DNA of 64,000 nt, taken from contig CM048840.1 in the NCBI GenBank assembly GCA_026545765.1, forward strand, positions 88,936,877 to 89,000,876. Direction: 5' to 3'. Source of the DNA: Plantago major (taxonomy: Eukaryota; Streptophyta; Magnoliopsida; Lamiales; Plantaginaceae). Every line of letters starts with the position of its first letter. Positions within the stretch are counted from its first letter, which is position 1. Positions 1 to 11,970 of the stretch are shown here, one piece after another. The notes below the pieces were generated by a model that saw only the letters and a program-made list of their open reading frames with translations, did not search any database and was not told where the DNA came from. The translations under genes and the position numbers were made by a program.

Positions 1-1707
1 TGTTTTGTAATGTTAAAATGCTGCTAAGGCTTCCTCCTTACTTCTTAGCAAGTAAATATAACAATATCTCGTGCATTCATCAATAAAAGTAATGAAGTAC
101 TTTTTCCCTCCTCTAGTTTGCACGAACTTTAAATCACATAAGTCGCTGTGAATTAATTCTAGAGGAGTTGTGGTTCTATTCACTGAATGAAATGGTGTCT
201 TAGTAAGCTTTGCCTCCACACAAACCTCGGACTTAGTTTGAGGATTGCAGTCGAAGGACGACAATAGTTTCAATTTTACTAATTTCTGAATAGCGTTGTA
301 GTTTGCATGCCCTAGCCTATTATTCCATAAATTAGAGAACTCAGACAAGTAGGTAGAATGCTTCATTTCATTGCTCTCAAAGGAGCTAAGTACAGTCATT
401 ACAGACATCTTAAAGAGCCCATCACACATGTAGCCCTTTCCTACAAACAAACTATTCTTAGTAATTACAAATTGTTCAGCCTCGAACGTCATCTTGAAAC
501 CAGCTTTGACCAGCAGCGGTCCGGACACCAGGTTCTTGCGAATGTCTGGTACATGCATCACTTCATTCAGAACAAGCTTCTTCCCCGAGGTCAACTTTAG
601 AACCACCTTTCCAACTCCTTTTTACCTCCGAAGTAGCATCATTCCCCATGAACAATTTCTTGCCACTGACTGGAGTGTAGGTAGAGAAGGCACCTTTGTC
701 TGAGCATATGTTGCGGGTTGCACCAGTATCAAGCCACCACTGCTTTGGGTTTTCCACCAGATTGGCTTCCAAGACAACAACAGCGTAGGAGACCTCCATG
801 TCATCCTTAGCAGGTTCAGCCTTGTCTTCCACAACATTTGCTTGAGACTGCTTCTTCTGAGAGCGGCAATCTGCTTTCATATGCCTAGGTTTACCGCAGT
901 TGAAGCACTTGCCTTTGATTTTCCTTGGCTGCCCTTGAGACTTAACGTCCCCCGCATTCGACTTGCGTTTCTTGTTTGAACTCCCTTTGGCATCCACCAG
1001 GTGTGCCTTGGCTTCCATGGGCTGCTTTCCCTTGCCTAGAGCCTTCCGATTGTCTTCCTGAATCTGCAACTTTATAACCAGATCCTCGAGTCCCATTTCT
1101 TTGGTCTTCAGTTTGACTTAACTCATAAACTCACTGCACGAAGGAGGTAGTTTCTCAATCAAAGAGGCCACCAGAAATGACTCGTTAGGCTTCATGCCTT
1201 CTTGTTCTAACTCGTGGAGAATCATCTAAAACTCTAGAACTTGACTCATGACAGACTTAGAGTCATTCATTTTGAAGTTTAGAAATTTGCCCACGATGAA
1301 CTTTTTAGTACCAAAGATCCTGTAGCTTCTGTCGATTTCTCCCATAAGTCTCTTAATCGGTGAGCAATAAAGTAATAAAGTGCATCAAAAAGACAATTCA
1401 GAATATAATTCTTACATAGGAAGTCGTTGTGCACCCATGCATCGTAAGCCAGTTGCCTCTTCTTGTTGTCATCCAGTATGGCTTGTGTTGCTTCCGTAGC
1501 CATGGCATTTTGATCGACCTCTTTCAAGATCGGAGTTTCTGGAGTAGAGCAGTGCAGAAACCCGGCCAGCCCAATGGTAGTGAGATAAAATAGCACTTTC
1601 TACTTCCATTGCTTGAAGTTGGTTCCTGTGAACTTTTCTGGTTTCTCCCCATGAGCAGCAGAGTTGTCGCGAACAGTTGGAGCAACTTCCGTTCCAGTTG
1701 CAGACAT
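1..1707 (-). pseudogene. Copia gag-pol fragment (gag, zinc knuckle, protease start, pre-integrase, integrase start)
   Basis: The reading starts at an ATG at 1707 (protein begins MSATGTEV). Parts in order are the UBN2/Copia-type gag N-terminus with the GEKPEKF..NFKQWK block, a CX2CX4HX4C zinc knuckle (CFNCGKPRHMKADC), the protease motif WLDTGATRNIC, the GAG-pre-integrase region (NRLGHANYNAIQ) and the first integrase residues ([13 protein letters not shown]). Comparison with the plus-strand copy at 59342 shows it is broken. There is a stop after KQWK near 1597, a CAG-to-TAG change near 1230, a stop in FMS-x-VKLK near 1120, and an extra A near 618 that shifts the frame before MVLKLTSG. It is therefore a decayed, non-functional copy. 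The product of an intact copy would be a capsid-protease-integrase-RT polyprotein. Confidence 0.9.
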
Positions 1708-2017
1708 TTTCGATACTTGCAGATTTGTCTCAAGTTGTTGGCTTTTGTAACTGAGGGGTATTGTATCGGAAGTATATGAGACTGTAGTTAAACAGAACAA
1801 ATAAGGACTGCTGCGGTGAGAGATGGCTCTCGGTCCTTAAGACAAATTTGCCCCGCTTAGATGCCAACGGTTGCAAATAGCAAAATGTCTCCCAAGATTA
1901 CACATCAGGTGAATTTGCGAACTGTCACTTGAACTCGCAAATTCGAGAGGACTACTGCAATATGGAACGACAGGCTTCAGAGAAGAAGACACTACAAGAA
2001 TTCTGTTGTAACGGGAC

Positions 2018-2360
2018 GGAAAGGGGCGACGGATAAAATCCATCTACCCGTAGCGACGGATAAAACTATCCGTCGCTCTGTTAGCGACGGATTACTTTTA
2101 TCTGTTGTTATTGTATTGACTTTTAATATTAAAAAAAAATTAAAAACGTTACGACGGATAAAATTATCCATCGTAACGTTTTTAATTTTAATTAAAATTT
2201 AATTTAAAAATAAAAAAATAGCGACGGATAAATTATCCGTCGCTATTTTTTTAAAAATAAAAAATAAAAAAGAAATTGTTACCGACGGATAGATTATCCG
2301 TCGGTCCTAGCGACGGATCGCTATCCGTCTTAGCGACGGATAGCGATCCGTCGCCCCAAA
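2018..2360 (+). repeat. Subterminal hairpin array of the CACTA element (GCGACGGATA motif)
   Basis: At least six short inverted repeats are built on GCGACGGATA / TATCCGTCGC, for example AGCGACGGATA..TATCCGTCGCT near 2052, a CGTTACGACGGATA hairpin near 2145, TAGCGACGGATA..TATCCGTCGCTA near 2219 and an ACCGACGGATA hairpin near 2281. They are separated by very AT-rich spacers. CACTA elements carry subterminal motifs bound by the small TNP1-class protein, which is the likely role here by analogy. A few GACGGATA copies also appear beyond the array, for example at 3069. Confidence 0.8.
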
Positions 2361-3289
2361 CAATAGAAATCGGGGCAGAAGCCCCATTTCCACCATTTTT
2401 GCTTCTGCTTCATTTCTTCCTCCTCTCTTATCCTCTTTCGTTTTTCTCCATTTTCAGGCCAAAACTCCACCATTCCGGCCAATCTTTGTATCAATTCGAA
2501 GCTCGTGGGATAAGGAGCTTGGGTGGTCGATCAATTTCATCCTTCTTCGGCTATTTTTACCGCAATTTGAAGGTAATAGGCTTAGCCCTAACTATTCTAA
2601 ATTTGGGATTTTTGATTATTTTGATCAATTGTATGTTTGTAAACAATTATCGTAGCTAGTATATGTTATATGAAGTAGTGGGTTAAGCTTGGGGTTGTTA
2701 ATTGATTGCTTTTGTTGTGAAATTGATTTAGTGTTTGATGTTTGATTGATTAAGCATGGAAAATCATGTTTGATGTTTAATTGATTAAGCTTGATTTTCA
2801 TATTTGATGTTTTTGTATATGTATTATGATTAATGTTTTGAAACCCTAATTTTTTGACAAATTTGGAAATTTTGTTAATTTCGACTAGTTTAATGTTAAG
2901 TATATATATCAAATTAGTATTACTAGTTAATTAGTATAATGTTAAGATTTAGTGAATTAACTTTGAGATTGCCATCACTTAGATTGTTAATTAGTATAAT
3001 GTTAAGTAGTTTTGATTTGATAAATTCGTATATGTACTAGATAACGAGGATTTAGTTAAGTGTTTTGAGCGACGGATAATATGTTGATTATATTAACGTG
3101 TAATTTATAATTTATAACTCGTAGTAGTAAAACACTTAATAAATTTTATAACATATCGAACACTTAATAATTAATTTATAAGGAATGTATAATAATTAAC
3201 AATTAATCTCTACAATCTTCTTATCCGAATTGGAATCGATCTAATATATTAAATACGATCTAATCAATTGGAACAGGTTAAAAAATTAT

Positions 3290-6200
3290 ACAATGAATTT
3301 CGACCGTTCATGGATGTATTGTCGTACTCTAAATGGCAGAGTTCAATCGAGTTTTCTGAAAGGGGTTGAAGGTTTCATTGCATTTGCAATCTGAAATCCG
3401 GCTTGTGTAAAGGATGGGTTGATAAAGTGCCCTTGTGCAATGAAACAGTGCAAAAACAAGCAATACGTGACTCCTACAGCGGTAGTCCAGCACTTGAGGA
3501 AAAATGGATTCCTGCCTGCGTATCAGGTATGGAATCATCATGGTGAGGAAGCGACGCCCAATACATATGACCAATCTGAATAGCGTGGAAGGAAGAGAAA
3601 AATGAACAAGTCGGGAACAAAGTATATCTGGCGATGCTATTCGAGCTCGAGTCGAACAAATGGTGTATGATCTTTGCGAGGCAGAGTTCATGGACACAAC
3701 TAACACTGAAACCGAGGTGGAGGTGGAGGAACTACCGAATCTCGAGGATCAGGTGTTCTTTGACTTGTTAGAATCATCAAGGAAGCCGGTGTATCCGGGG
3801 TGTAAGCTCACTAGGTTGTCTTTGTTGGCTCGGCTAATGAGTTGTAAGGCTAATGGCCAGCAATCTGAAAGGAGCTTCAATGAATGGGTTGACGTAATGT
3901 CGGACCTTTGTCCTGAAGAAAACCTAGTTCCAACCAACTTTTACCAAGCGAAGAAAAAGATGCGAGGTTTAGGGTTGCCTATGGTAACCATAGACTGTTG
4001 TCCGAAAATGTGCATGATCTATTGGGAGGAGGATGCAGATCTAATACAATGCAAGTTCTGTGGTAAGGAACGGTACAAGCGTTACAAGGAGGGGCTGCAA
4101 AGAAACGACAGAAGAAAAATCTCCCACATAAGAAAATGTGGTACTTCCCTCTAGCACCTCATTTGAAAAGATTGTATGCTTCAAGTGCTTCTGCGGATAA
4201 AATGCGGTGGCACAAGGAGCGAGTAATCTCGGATAATGCAGAAGATGGTAGAATGGACCATCAAGCAGACTCACCTGCATGGAAATCGTTTGACAAGACA
4301 TATCCAGAGTTTGCAGCCGAATCTAGAAATGTACGATTGGGACTTTGTACGGATGGTTTTAACCCGTTCGAGAGTGAACGAAAATACTCTTGTTGGCCAG
4401 TTATGCTCACACTGCATAACCCGCTTGAGTGCATGAAGGAGCCATTCATGTTTCTGACTGCATTGGTGCCTGGGCCGAAAGATCCTGGACTGACGTTGGA
4501 TGTTTTCTTGCAACCCCTAATCAAGGAGCTGATCGAGTTGTGGACGGATGGTATCCCTGCATATGCGTGAGTGACTTTCCTGCGTACTCCATGCTATCTG
4601 GAAGGAAAACCGCAGGGAAATATGCATGTCCACATTGCTTGGAGGATACAGATGCATTTAGACTGAAGGGTAGTGGAAAATTTTGTTGGTTTAATTGTCA
4701 TCGTAGGTTGCTAGAAAGTGACCATCCGTTCAGGAAGAACACGGATCAATTCTTGAAAAATAAAGTCGTCAACAAAAAAGCCGCGACAAGACTTACTGGT
4801 GTACAAATTCTTGCGAAGATTGATAGGTTGGGTCTTATGAAGGTGACTGAACTTGGGTGGATGATGCATAACGAGAAAATTGGTAAAAAATGTGGTTGGA
4901 GGAAGAGAAGCATCTTCTGGGACTTGCCTTATTTAAGCAGTCTTCTTATCCGTCACAACTTAGATTTCATGCACATTGAGAAGAACGTGTTCGAGAACTT
5001 ATTCAATAAACTTTGCAACATTGAGGGAAAAACAAAGGACATTGCGAAGTCTAGAGCCGAGTTGTCTACGTGGTATAAAAGGCCTGAGTTGACAAAGAAG
5101 GATGAAAATGGTAAGTGGCCGAAAGCATGCTACACAATTGACAACGCTTCTAGGTCAGTTTTGTTTGATTGGGTGAGGGCATTGAGTTTCCCAGATAATT
5201 ACGCCTCAAATTTAGAGAAGTGTGTGGATTTGAAGAAGAAGGTTTATGGGATGAAGAGCCACGACTGTCATGTGTTCATGGAGAGGCTTATCCCGGTAGC
5301 ATTTTGAGAGCTGCTACTGAAACATGTATGGACTGCTATCACCGAGTTGAGCTTATTTTTCAAAAATTTAGGCACAAGGGTGGTTCATGACAAAGTGTTG
5401 GAAAATCTTGAAAGGAACATACCACTGATTCTATGCAAGCTCGAGCGTATCTTTCCACCGAGCTGGTTTGATTCTATGGAGCACTTGCCGGTTCACCTTC
5501 CACATGAAGCGAGACTTGTTGGACCGGTTCAGTATCGATGGATGTATCCATTTGAGAGGTACTTAGGGAAATTGAAGAAGTATGTCAACAACAAAGGTAA
5601 ACCTGAAGGTTCGATTGCCAATGCCTACATTCGAGAGGAAACTGCAACCTTATGCTCTTATTACTTTGATGAACACGTCCCTACGAAGACATCAAGGCCG
5701 CTCAAACGCATACATTCAAGTTCAAGCGGATGATGAGTTTTCCTATCCGCTTCGTGGTATCATGGAGACCTCTTGGTGCAGCTAAGAAAGAATATCTTAC
5801 GGATAAAGAGTTGAAAGCAGCTCAATATTATGTCCTCACGAATTGTGCTGAGGTTGACCCGTATATGATACTATTTGCGAGGTGAGCAACACTTTCTTTA
5901 AATTTTAATATAGCTACATAAGTCTCTACTTCAATTATAGACTTATCATCGAATCAATGTTTGCAATTTTTTCAAAAAGCGTTGTTTGGAAGAAAATCCT
6001 CAGATGACAGAGGATACACTAGAGGAACTACTTGACTGAAAAATTCCTATAGAATTTCCAGATTGGTTCCGAGACTATGTCCGGAATCCTATTAACAACG
6101 TCACATGCATATACTTAAAGGCTCTCGCAGAAGGGCCATTCAAAAAGGTCTACACATTCCCAGGTTATATAGTCAATGGCCTTAGGTTCCACACGACTGA

Positions 6201-6735
6201 ATGTAACACAGCCATGGCGACAAGCAACTCCGGGGTGTGTGTTAAGGGTGCAGAAGATTATGGAGACGCTGCTTTGTTTGATTTCCATGGCAAGCTAAAA
6301 CGAATAGTGAGGATTGAATATTCCGGCTTGCCATTGAAACGAACCTTCTTGTTTGATGTTGAGTGGTATGATCCTAATCCAGGAGGTACGAGGAAGAACG
6401 AGCAGTATGAAATGGTTGATGTGAACCAAAAGAAGAGGTACCGAACCAAGTATGAACCATTTATTCTGGCGACTCAAGCACGACAAGTGGTGTTTCTTGA
6501 ATATCCAAGCAGGAAACGCGATAAGGCGGAATGGTTAGCTACGGTACCTATTCGTGCTCGCTCGAAAGTGGAGTACATTGAGAAAGACGACTCAATTACC
6601 AACTCGTACCAACAAGAGGATGTCGATAAACAAGCAGAAAATCCCATAGAAGCAGATGATGAGTTGTTTGATCTGCACGAGGACCAATATGTAGACTTAG
6701 AGGACGGCGATAACGGTATATTATGTGTATTATAA
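3290..6735 (+). pseudogene. TNP2-type CACTA transposase, decayed
   Basis: Domains in order are a Transpos_assoc-like N-terminus (DRSWMYCRTLNGR near 3301, VVQHLRKNGF near 3486), the Transposase_21/TNP2 catalytic region (LGLCTDGFNPF near 4337, VSDFPAYSMLSG near 4567, HNLDFMHIEKNVFENL near 4954), DUF4218 (HLPVHLPHEARLVG near 5484) and DUF4216 (FDVEWYDPNPG near 6353). An intron at about 5883-5980 has GTGAGC and AAAAAG boundaries. Lesions are a stop inside the N-terminal domain near 3400, a frame change near 4125, a deletion with frameshift near 4568 between WTDGIPAYA and VSDFPAYS, and a TGA at 5305-5307 where an Arg codon is expected (AFxELLLKHVW). An intact product would be a nuclear DDE-class transposase acting on the element's own ends. 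Confidence 0.9.
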
Positions 6736-6826
6736 CTAGTTAGTAGTTGATAACACTTGAGTAACTATATCTGTTATTATAATTGGTACTAACACATTTT
6801 ATTGTATTTGTCACATGTTTTTGTAA

Positions 6827-8936
6827 ATGCATGACAGAGAGACGCATTTATCCCCGCCCCCACTACCAAACCGCATGATAGTCTTTGGGTTGGGGACAGG
6901 TCGGGGACGGCTCGTAGTCGGCAAGAGGTCTCGGATTCTGAGACTCCCAGGAGAGAGCAAATGGCTCTACCACCAGCCTGAACACATACAGGATGGCGAC
7001 CATGACGATTGTCCCTACCTCGTGTTCGATCCACATCATCCCAACTTCACGGAACGGCAGCTCGTGATTTTTCCTGCTGGTCCTGCCAAGTAAGTATTAT
7101 ACATTCTTCTTAAATATGTAAAACATAACTTATGATAGTTGACAAGTATAAATTGTTGTACTAAAGTAATATATATTTGTTTCTTGTATCTTATACATTG
7201 ACAACAGTTTATGGCCTCGGGAGGTCCACAACAAACTAGGTGACATCTTCCGGAGCAGGAGAGAGCCACCAGGGCAGGGTGGTGAGTGTTGGTCTCACAT
7301 CTCGGACCGCATGAGGGCCGATTACTTCGATGAGCTGAGGGTAAGTTAAAATATGACATTCCTTTGTTTGTAATTATAATCGTTTTAATATGAGTGGTAT
7401 GTTAGCCACTGTATGTGAGTGGTATGTTATCCACTTTATTTGGATGATATGTTAGTCACCATTGTGTTAGTAAAATTTAGGACAATGTGAGTGGTATGTT
7501 AGCCACTGTATGTGAGTGGTATGTTAGCCACTTTATTTGGGTGATATGTTAGTCACCATTGTGTTAGTAAAATTTAGGACAATGTGAGTGGTATGTTAGC
7601 CACTTTATTTGGGTGATATGTTAGTCAGCATTGTGTTAGTAAAAGTTAGGACAATGTGAGTGGTATGTTAGCCACTTTGTTTGGGTGGTATGTTAGCCAA
7701 TTTGTTTGAGTGATATGTTAGTCACCATTGTGTTAGTAAAATTTAGGACAATGTGAGTGGTATGTTAGCCACTTTGTTTGGGTGGTATGTTAGCCACTTT
7801 ATTTGGGTGATATGTTAGTCACCATTGTGTTAGTAAAATTTAGGACAATGTGAGTGGTATGTTAGCCACTTTGTTTGGGTGGTATGTTAGCCACTTTGTT
7901 TGGGTGATATGTTAGTCACCATATCTGTGATGTTGTTGTATCTTATTAAATTGATGTAACATGGTGACGTTATATATGTATGTATTGACTTTGGATGTTG
8001 TATGAAATTGGGAATGTAGAAGGAGTACTTCATTCGGCGAGTTGATCCACAGATCTGGCGTGTTCTGAGGCTAAGGGATCTAAAGCATGAGGATATGGTC
8101 TGTACTTTGAAGGCCATTTGAGATCGGGGTGGCCCAATGCCTCCATAGGCTGATGCAGAGGAGTGGGCCCTTTGGGATGCCTACTGGCACCGAACTGATG
8201 TCCAGGACATTGCCTACATCAACAGAGTAACCAGGCGTCTCGACGCCTCAGGAGGGCCGTTCACCACCTTGGGAGGCGATCTCATCGTTTGATTATTACC
8301 AATCGGTATGTATATATATGTTTTTTTTCAATCTACCATTACGTGTATGTATTGTGTCTCTGATTACTTAATTGTGAGATGATAAATTGTTGACTACATA
8401 TGTTGTTCGGATCGCGGGGAGGTCACATCCAAGTATGACATCTTCAAGAAGGCGGAAGGCGGGGTATGGACCATTGCGGGTCTCATCTATTGCGGTATGT
8501 TTATGTTGCTTAAATTTCATATTTGTACACTATTACAAGTTATTTTTGAAAAACAGTAACTGATCATGATATCTGCTATTTACGATTTCAGGCTGAGGTT
8601 GATGCTCAGGTGGCGATGCAGGAGGACGAGACGGGTGATGTGTTGTCAACTGAACAAGTTGACAACATCTTCCTAGAGGTCAACAAATCGGACAGCAAAG
8701 GACGGATATATGGACTCGGGAGCCTCGGTTTGAGCTTGGCTAGTCCGGGGTGCTCCTCATCATCATCCGGATCTAGGCGTCCGGTTTACACAGGACTGTG
8801 TCTGAAATGGTGCGATCGCAGTCCGAACAAAGTTGCTCGGCTAACTCAAGAGATTGAGCAACAAAGGGACGAGATGGAGCGCCGCGACATAGAACGAAGA
8901 GAGGAGAACGAGCACCTTCGGTTACAGATGGAGTAG
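6827..8936 (+). pseudogene. Second CACTA gene, Transposase_24/TNP1-like, multi-exon
   Basis: Exon-like blocks follow the transposase on the same strand: 6827-7090 (ends CCAA before GTAAGT), about 7208-7339 (starts after ACAACAG, ends GAGG before GTAAGT), about 8022-8290, and 8592-8936. The last block encodes a Ser-rich linker (near SPGCSSSSSGSR) followed by a predicted coiled coil of alternating Glu/Arg/Gln residues (VARLTQEIEQQRDEMER). This is the layout of plant Ptta/En/Spm Transposase_24 C-termini. In-frame stops at 8119 and 8146 in the third block suggest decay. By analogy with TNP1 it would be a DNA-binding partner recognising the subterminal repeats. The exon joins are my inference. Confidence 0.65.
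7389..7922 (+). repeat. Minisatellite in an intron of the second CACTA gene
   Basis: A short unit of about 26-30 bp, GTGGTATGTTAGCCACTTT plus TTTGG, alternates with GATATGTTAGTCACCATTG and a spacer TTAGTAAAATTTAGGACAAT. Together these form a higher-order unit that repeats about five to six times. It lies between exon-like blocks ending at 7339 and starting near 8022. Units differ by single bases, which is typical of slippage or unequal exchange. Confidence 0.9.
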
Positions 8937-9013
8937 TGTATTTTTTTTGTAGTGAGAGAAGAAAGAAGGAGATGATTTCGAATTGTGTGTAAAATTCGAT
9001 CCTGGGGGGGGAC

Positions 9014-9021
9014 CTATTTAT
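9014..9021 (-). promoter_or_regulatory. TATA-like box in the left Copia LTR
   Basis: On the minus strand the sequence reads CTATAAATAGG just downstream of the three 201-bp repeats. Its position inside the LTR suggests the U3 core promoter. The CACTA insertion at 1990-8954 lies immediately downstream of it in transcription order, so a transcript would enter the transposon. Confidence 0.45.
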
Positions 9022-9027
9022 AGTTTT

Positions 9028-9630
9028 CAAGAGTTGAGGCTGAGAGACATGATTATTCACGAATAGGTCCCTGAAGAGTTGCTTCTCTTCTAATAGATAC
9101 ACTTGTTCGAACAGTCACAACACAAGCGAATTGACTGCACCATTTTGCCAAAGCCCATACCGAACAGACACCTCTGTTGGGCTAGCTTTTCCGTTTCAAA
9201 CTATTCTTTTGAGCCTAACCAAACTTTTCAAGAGTTGAGTCTGAGAGACATGATTATTCGCGAATAGGTCCCTGAAGAGTTGCTTCTCTTCTAACAGATA
9301 CACTTGTTCGAACAGTCACAACAAAAGCGAATGGACTGCACCATTTTGCCAAAGCCCATACTAAACAGACACCTCTATTGGGCTAGCTTTTCCGTTTCAG
9401 ACTATTCTTTTAAGCCTAACCAAACTTTTCAAGAGTTGAATCTGAGAGACATGATTATTCGCAAATAGGTCCCTGAAGAGTTGCTTCTCTTCTAACAGAT
9501 ACATTTGTTCGAACAGTCACAACACAAGCGAATGGACTGCACCATTTTGCCAAAGCCCATACTGAACAAACACCTCTGTTGGGCTAGCTTTTTCGTTTCA
9601 GACTATTCTTTTAAGCCTAACCAAACTTAG
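9028..9630 (-). repeat. Three tandem 201-bp repeats inside the Copia LTR
   Basis: Three copies begin CAAGAGTTGA at about 9028, 9229 and 9430, an exact 201-bp spacing, with only a few differences each. They share TCGAACAGTCACAAC and GGGCTAGCTTT blocks. On the coding (minus) strand they lie downstream of the LTR start at 10077 and upstream of a TATA-like sequence (9014-9021). This fits tandem U3 enhancer-type repeats. The related LTR at 58898 has at most one diverged unit. Confidence 0.9.
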
Positions 9631-10077
9631 TAAGTTTATGACAAAAAAGGATAATATCCAACTCAAGACCACAACCCACGGACCTCGACTCCTAGTGGAG
9701 CTGGGCGGGCGCGCTTGGGTCAAGCCATGGAGCCATCTAGCTCCTCCCCCTTTCCAAAACCATGGGTGCCCCTTGGGGCCCAACCCTTTAACCAAGTTTT
9801 GGATTTTTATCTAGTTCATTCTTTCCCAATTTTAGCCATGTGGGACTTCTCCCATTCCAACTCTTGGCATTCCAATATTAATACTTCAACTAACACACTT
9901 TGAGTTTCAATTACTCTTTCACCTTTCAATGAATTTTAGTAATTCTTTCTCAAGTGTCTTCTACTACTATAGTAGATTATACACGTTTGAAGAAACTTAA
10001 TTTTCAACGTGTGGGGCCCCTCTTGGTTGAGTAGCAAAGTCATGGACTAGCCTCTTCGGAAGACTAAAATTCCAACA

Positions 10078-10955
10078 AAACCAACACACCGATGCCCCGA
10101 AACTTGAATTAAAACATATGCTGAGAGCATCTTCCAAAGAACTTCAGTGATCACATTTCAGAAATTACTTAAAAAAAAAACTTCATTGGCCATATAGTAT
10201 GATCTCTTCTAATTTGGAAAGGTATTATATTCCAGAAGCTATCTAGGTCACAACTATACATGAAGATACATCTCGCCCTTGCATACTTGAGTTAGGACGA
10301 ACACTCTCTACTCATACGACATATTCACTGGCATCAAAGCAATTCGAAACGAATTGACCATCCTTCAGAATAATACAATTGTCCCTTCACCAGGAGTTAA
10401 CTCAATAGAGTAAATATGTTTTCAGAACGAAATTACGCTCTGACCAAACAATTGGAGCATACCAGGCAAATGCAATTCATCTATAATGTAGTCTCTGAGC
10501 AGATACAGGTCACAAAAGTGAAGGTAACATGCATCTTGCTTCAATTATCCACACCCAATTCCAATACCATGACAGACTATAATGAAAAAAATGTCGTCCA
10601 AAACAAAATCCGTTAAGCACAAGTGCATTGGTATGCAACAAGTTGACAATCTTATTAACCCAAGTGAAGGGGGGAAAAAACCACAAGTAAATTGATTCAG
10701 GAGTGTCTCACTCTCAACAATGCAATACAAGAAAGCAAAACAGTGTCAAAGTAAGCAACAATTAGCCCAGAATTAAAATTAATAAAAAAATGGTCTACAA
10801 ACTAAGCTTATTAATCCCACATCAAAGAATTAGAAAAAGATAACATAAGCTGGGGCTCATCTAACAAATTCAATTTCCAGATGAAACAAGCAATCGAGAT
10901 CAGAATAACAAGTTCATTTTCCAGAGTAACAGGGTTGCTTGAGCTTTCTTAGATA
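10078..10955. other. Intergenic, no gene recognised
   Basis: This is flanking host DNA beyond the Copia LTR. It is AT-rich, the short ORFs have no recognisable motifs, and no RNA gene was seen. Confidence 0.5.
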
Positions 10956-11195
10956 CTCTCTCAATTTCAGAGAAAGTGTTACATTTTGACTTTCTTAGTC
11001 ATTAATCGTTGAGTTGATAAATTACTCATAAGCGATAATAGTAATAATTTAATAAAATCATATAATAAAATTTTAATTACTAAATTTTCATTATATAATT
11101 TTAATAATTTATTTATTAATATCGTTTAAGAAAATTAATGGTCAAACGCGATTGACCGCAATAAGAAAAATAAACTTTTTCTGAAATGGATGGAG
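10956..11195. mobile_element. Stowaway-type MITE
   Basis: The ends CTCTCTCAATTTCAG and CTGAAATGGATGGAG are imperfect inverted repeats flanked by TA on both sides (10954-10955 and 11196-11197). The interior is AT-rich and non-coding. Length, TA duplication and terminal sequence fit Tc1/mariner-derived Stowaway elements. A relative lies at 52616-52872. Confidence 0.8.
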
Positions 11196-11212
11196 TATAA
11201 GATAATGGGTGA

Positions 11213-11970
11213 ATTACATAAGGTACCTCTTAAATTTGAACTAATTACAGATTCAACCCTGAATTGGCAACAATTATATCCAAGTTCAAAACCTATTTTC
11301 TGAGTTGACCAACTAAAAATTAAATGGAAAAGAATATTAATTGGACTTAATTGCAATTTACAAATTTCATTTTATTACACATTGGACACAAATATTTTAT
11401 AACTTACAAAAATAACATAAATTATTTTTAAATAACCCCCATAATTTCATAATTCATATAATTAACCCACAAAATATTTTTTATTTAAAAAAACAAAAAA
11501 CAAATTCCTTCCCTCACCACCTCGCCGGCAAAGTTCACAAAAAGCTCCGGTAGGAATCTCGGAAGCTCTATGACAGAGCTTCCGCCATGGAAGCTCAGAA
11601 CTGGAGCGGGAAAGCCGAGATGTGGTGTGCGAGTGGTGGTGGTGACGTAGGTTGGAGATGGTGGGGAAGAAGGTGGTGGTGTGGTGGGGAAGAAGGAGGA
11701 TGAAGGAGGGTAAGAAGTTTAATAAGTAAAATATTTGGGGATTTAGTTATAAGAATTTTAAACTGTTGGGGCTTACTTTGCAATTAAATAAAATTAATGT
11801 GATTATTAAATTATAAAGAAAAGATAAAATTGGAGAAAAAGTTGACTTTCGGGGGTAGATGTAATTTTTAAATTAGACCTTTGTTAATTTTGGACTAATC
11901 TGTAATAGTCGCCAATTTAGGGATGAATGTGAAAAAGAGGCATATTTAAGGGGTGGTTTTTGTAATTTTT
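11213..11970. mobile_element. Putative non-autonomous element with imperfect inverted ends
   Basis: The left end (AATTACATAAGGTACCTCTTAAATT, then ACCCTGAATTGGC) is mirrored at the right end, whose complement reads AAATTACAAAAACC, CTTAAATATG, CATCCCTAAATTGGC. The middle contains a GC-richer stretch at 11510-11710 without a usable ORF. The superfamily is not determined and no target duplication was found. Confidence 0.45.

Larger units (their letters stand above)
1990..8954 (+). mobile_element. CACTA (En/Spm) DNA transposon inserted in the Copia LTR
   Basis: The element starts CACTACAAGAATTC at 1990 and ends TTTTTTTGTAGTG at 8954. It is flanked by AGA on both sides (1987-1989 and 8955-8957), the 3-bp duplication expected of CACTA elements. 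Inside are hairpin repeats at the 5' end, a TNP2-type transposase remnant and a TNP1/Transposase_24-like gene remnant in the usual order. The host Copia LTR continues on both sides, which supports these boundaries independently. The 3' end is unusual: the last coding stop lies only 18 bp from the terminus and no hairpin array is seen there. Both genes carry lesions, so the copy is probably not autonomous. Confidence 0.87.
1..10077 (-). mobile_element. Copia LTR retrotransposon (left copy), 5' part only, split by a CACTA element
   Basis: This is the 5' half of a Ty1/Copia element read on the minus strand. Its LTR begins TGTTGGAATTTTAG at 10077 and continues to about 8958. It then resumes at 1989, on the other side of the CACTA insertion, and leads into gag at 1707 and pol down to position 1, where the window ends. 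The same LTR sequence, including the GGGGCCCCACACGT and CTACTATAGTA blocks, recurs on the plus strand at about 58931-59060 in front of a second gag-pol, so the two are family members. The 3' half and 3' LTR lie outside the window, so the target duplication cannot be tested. I could not find an initiator-Met primer site after the LTR, so the exact LTR end is not fixed. Confidence 0.85.

Noticed and set aside
7389-7922. CRISPR-like regular spacing of short repeats
   Set aside because: Spacers are themselves repeated and the host is a plant; it is a minisatellite.
8955-9030. Independent repeat or gene start after the CACTA element
   Set aside because: The sequence continues the Copia LTR from 1989; explained by the insertion.
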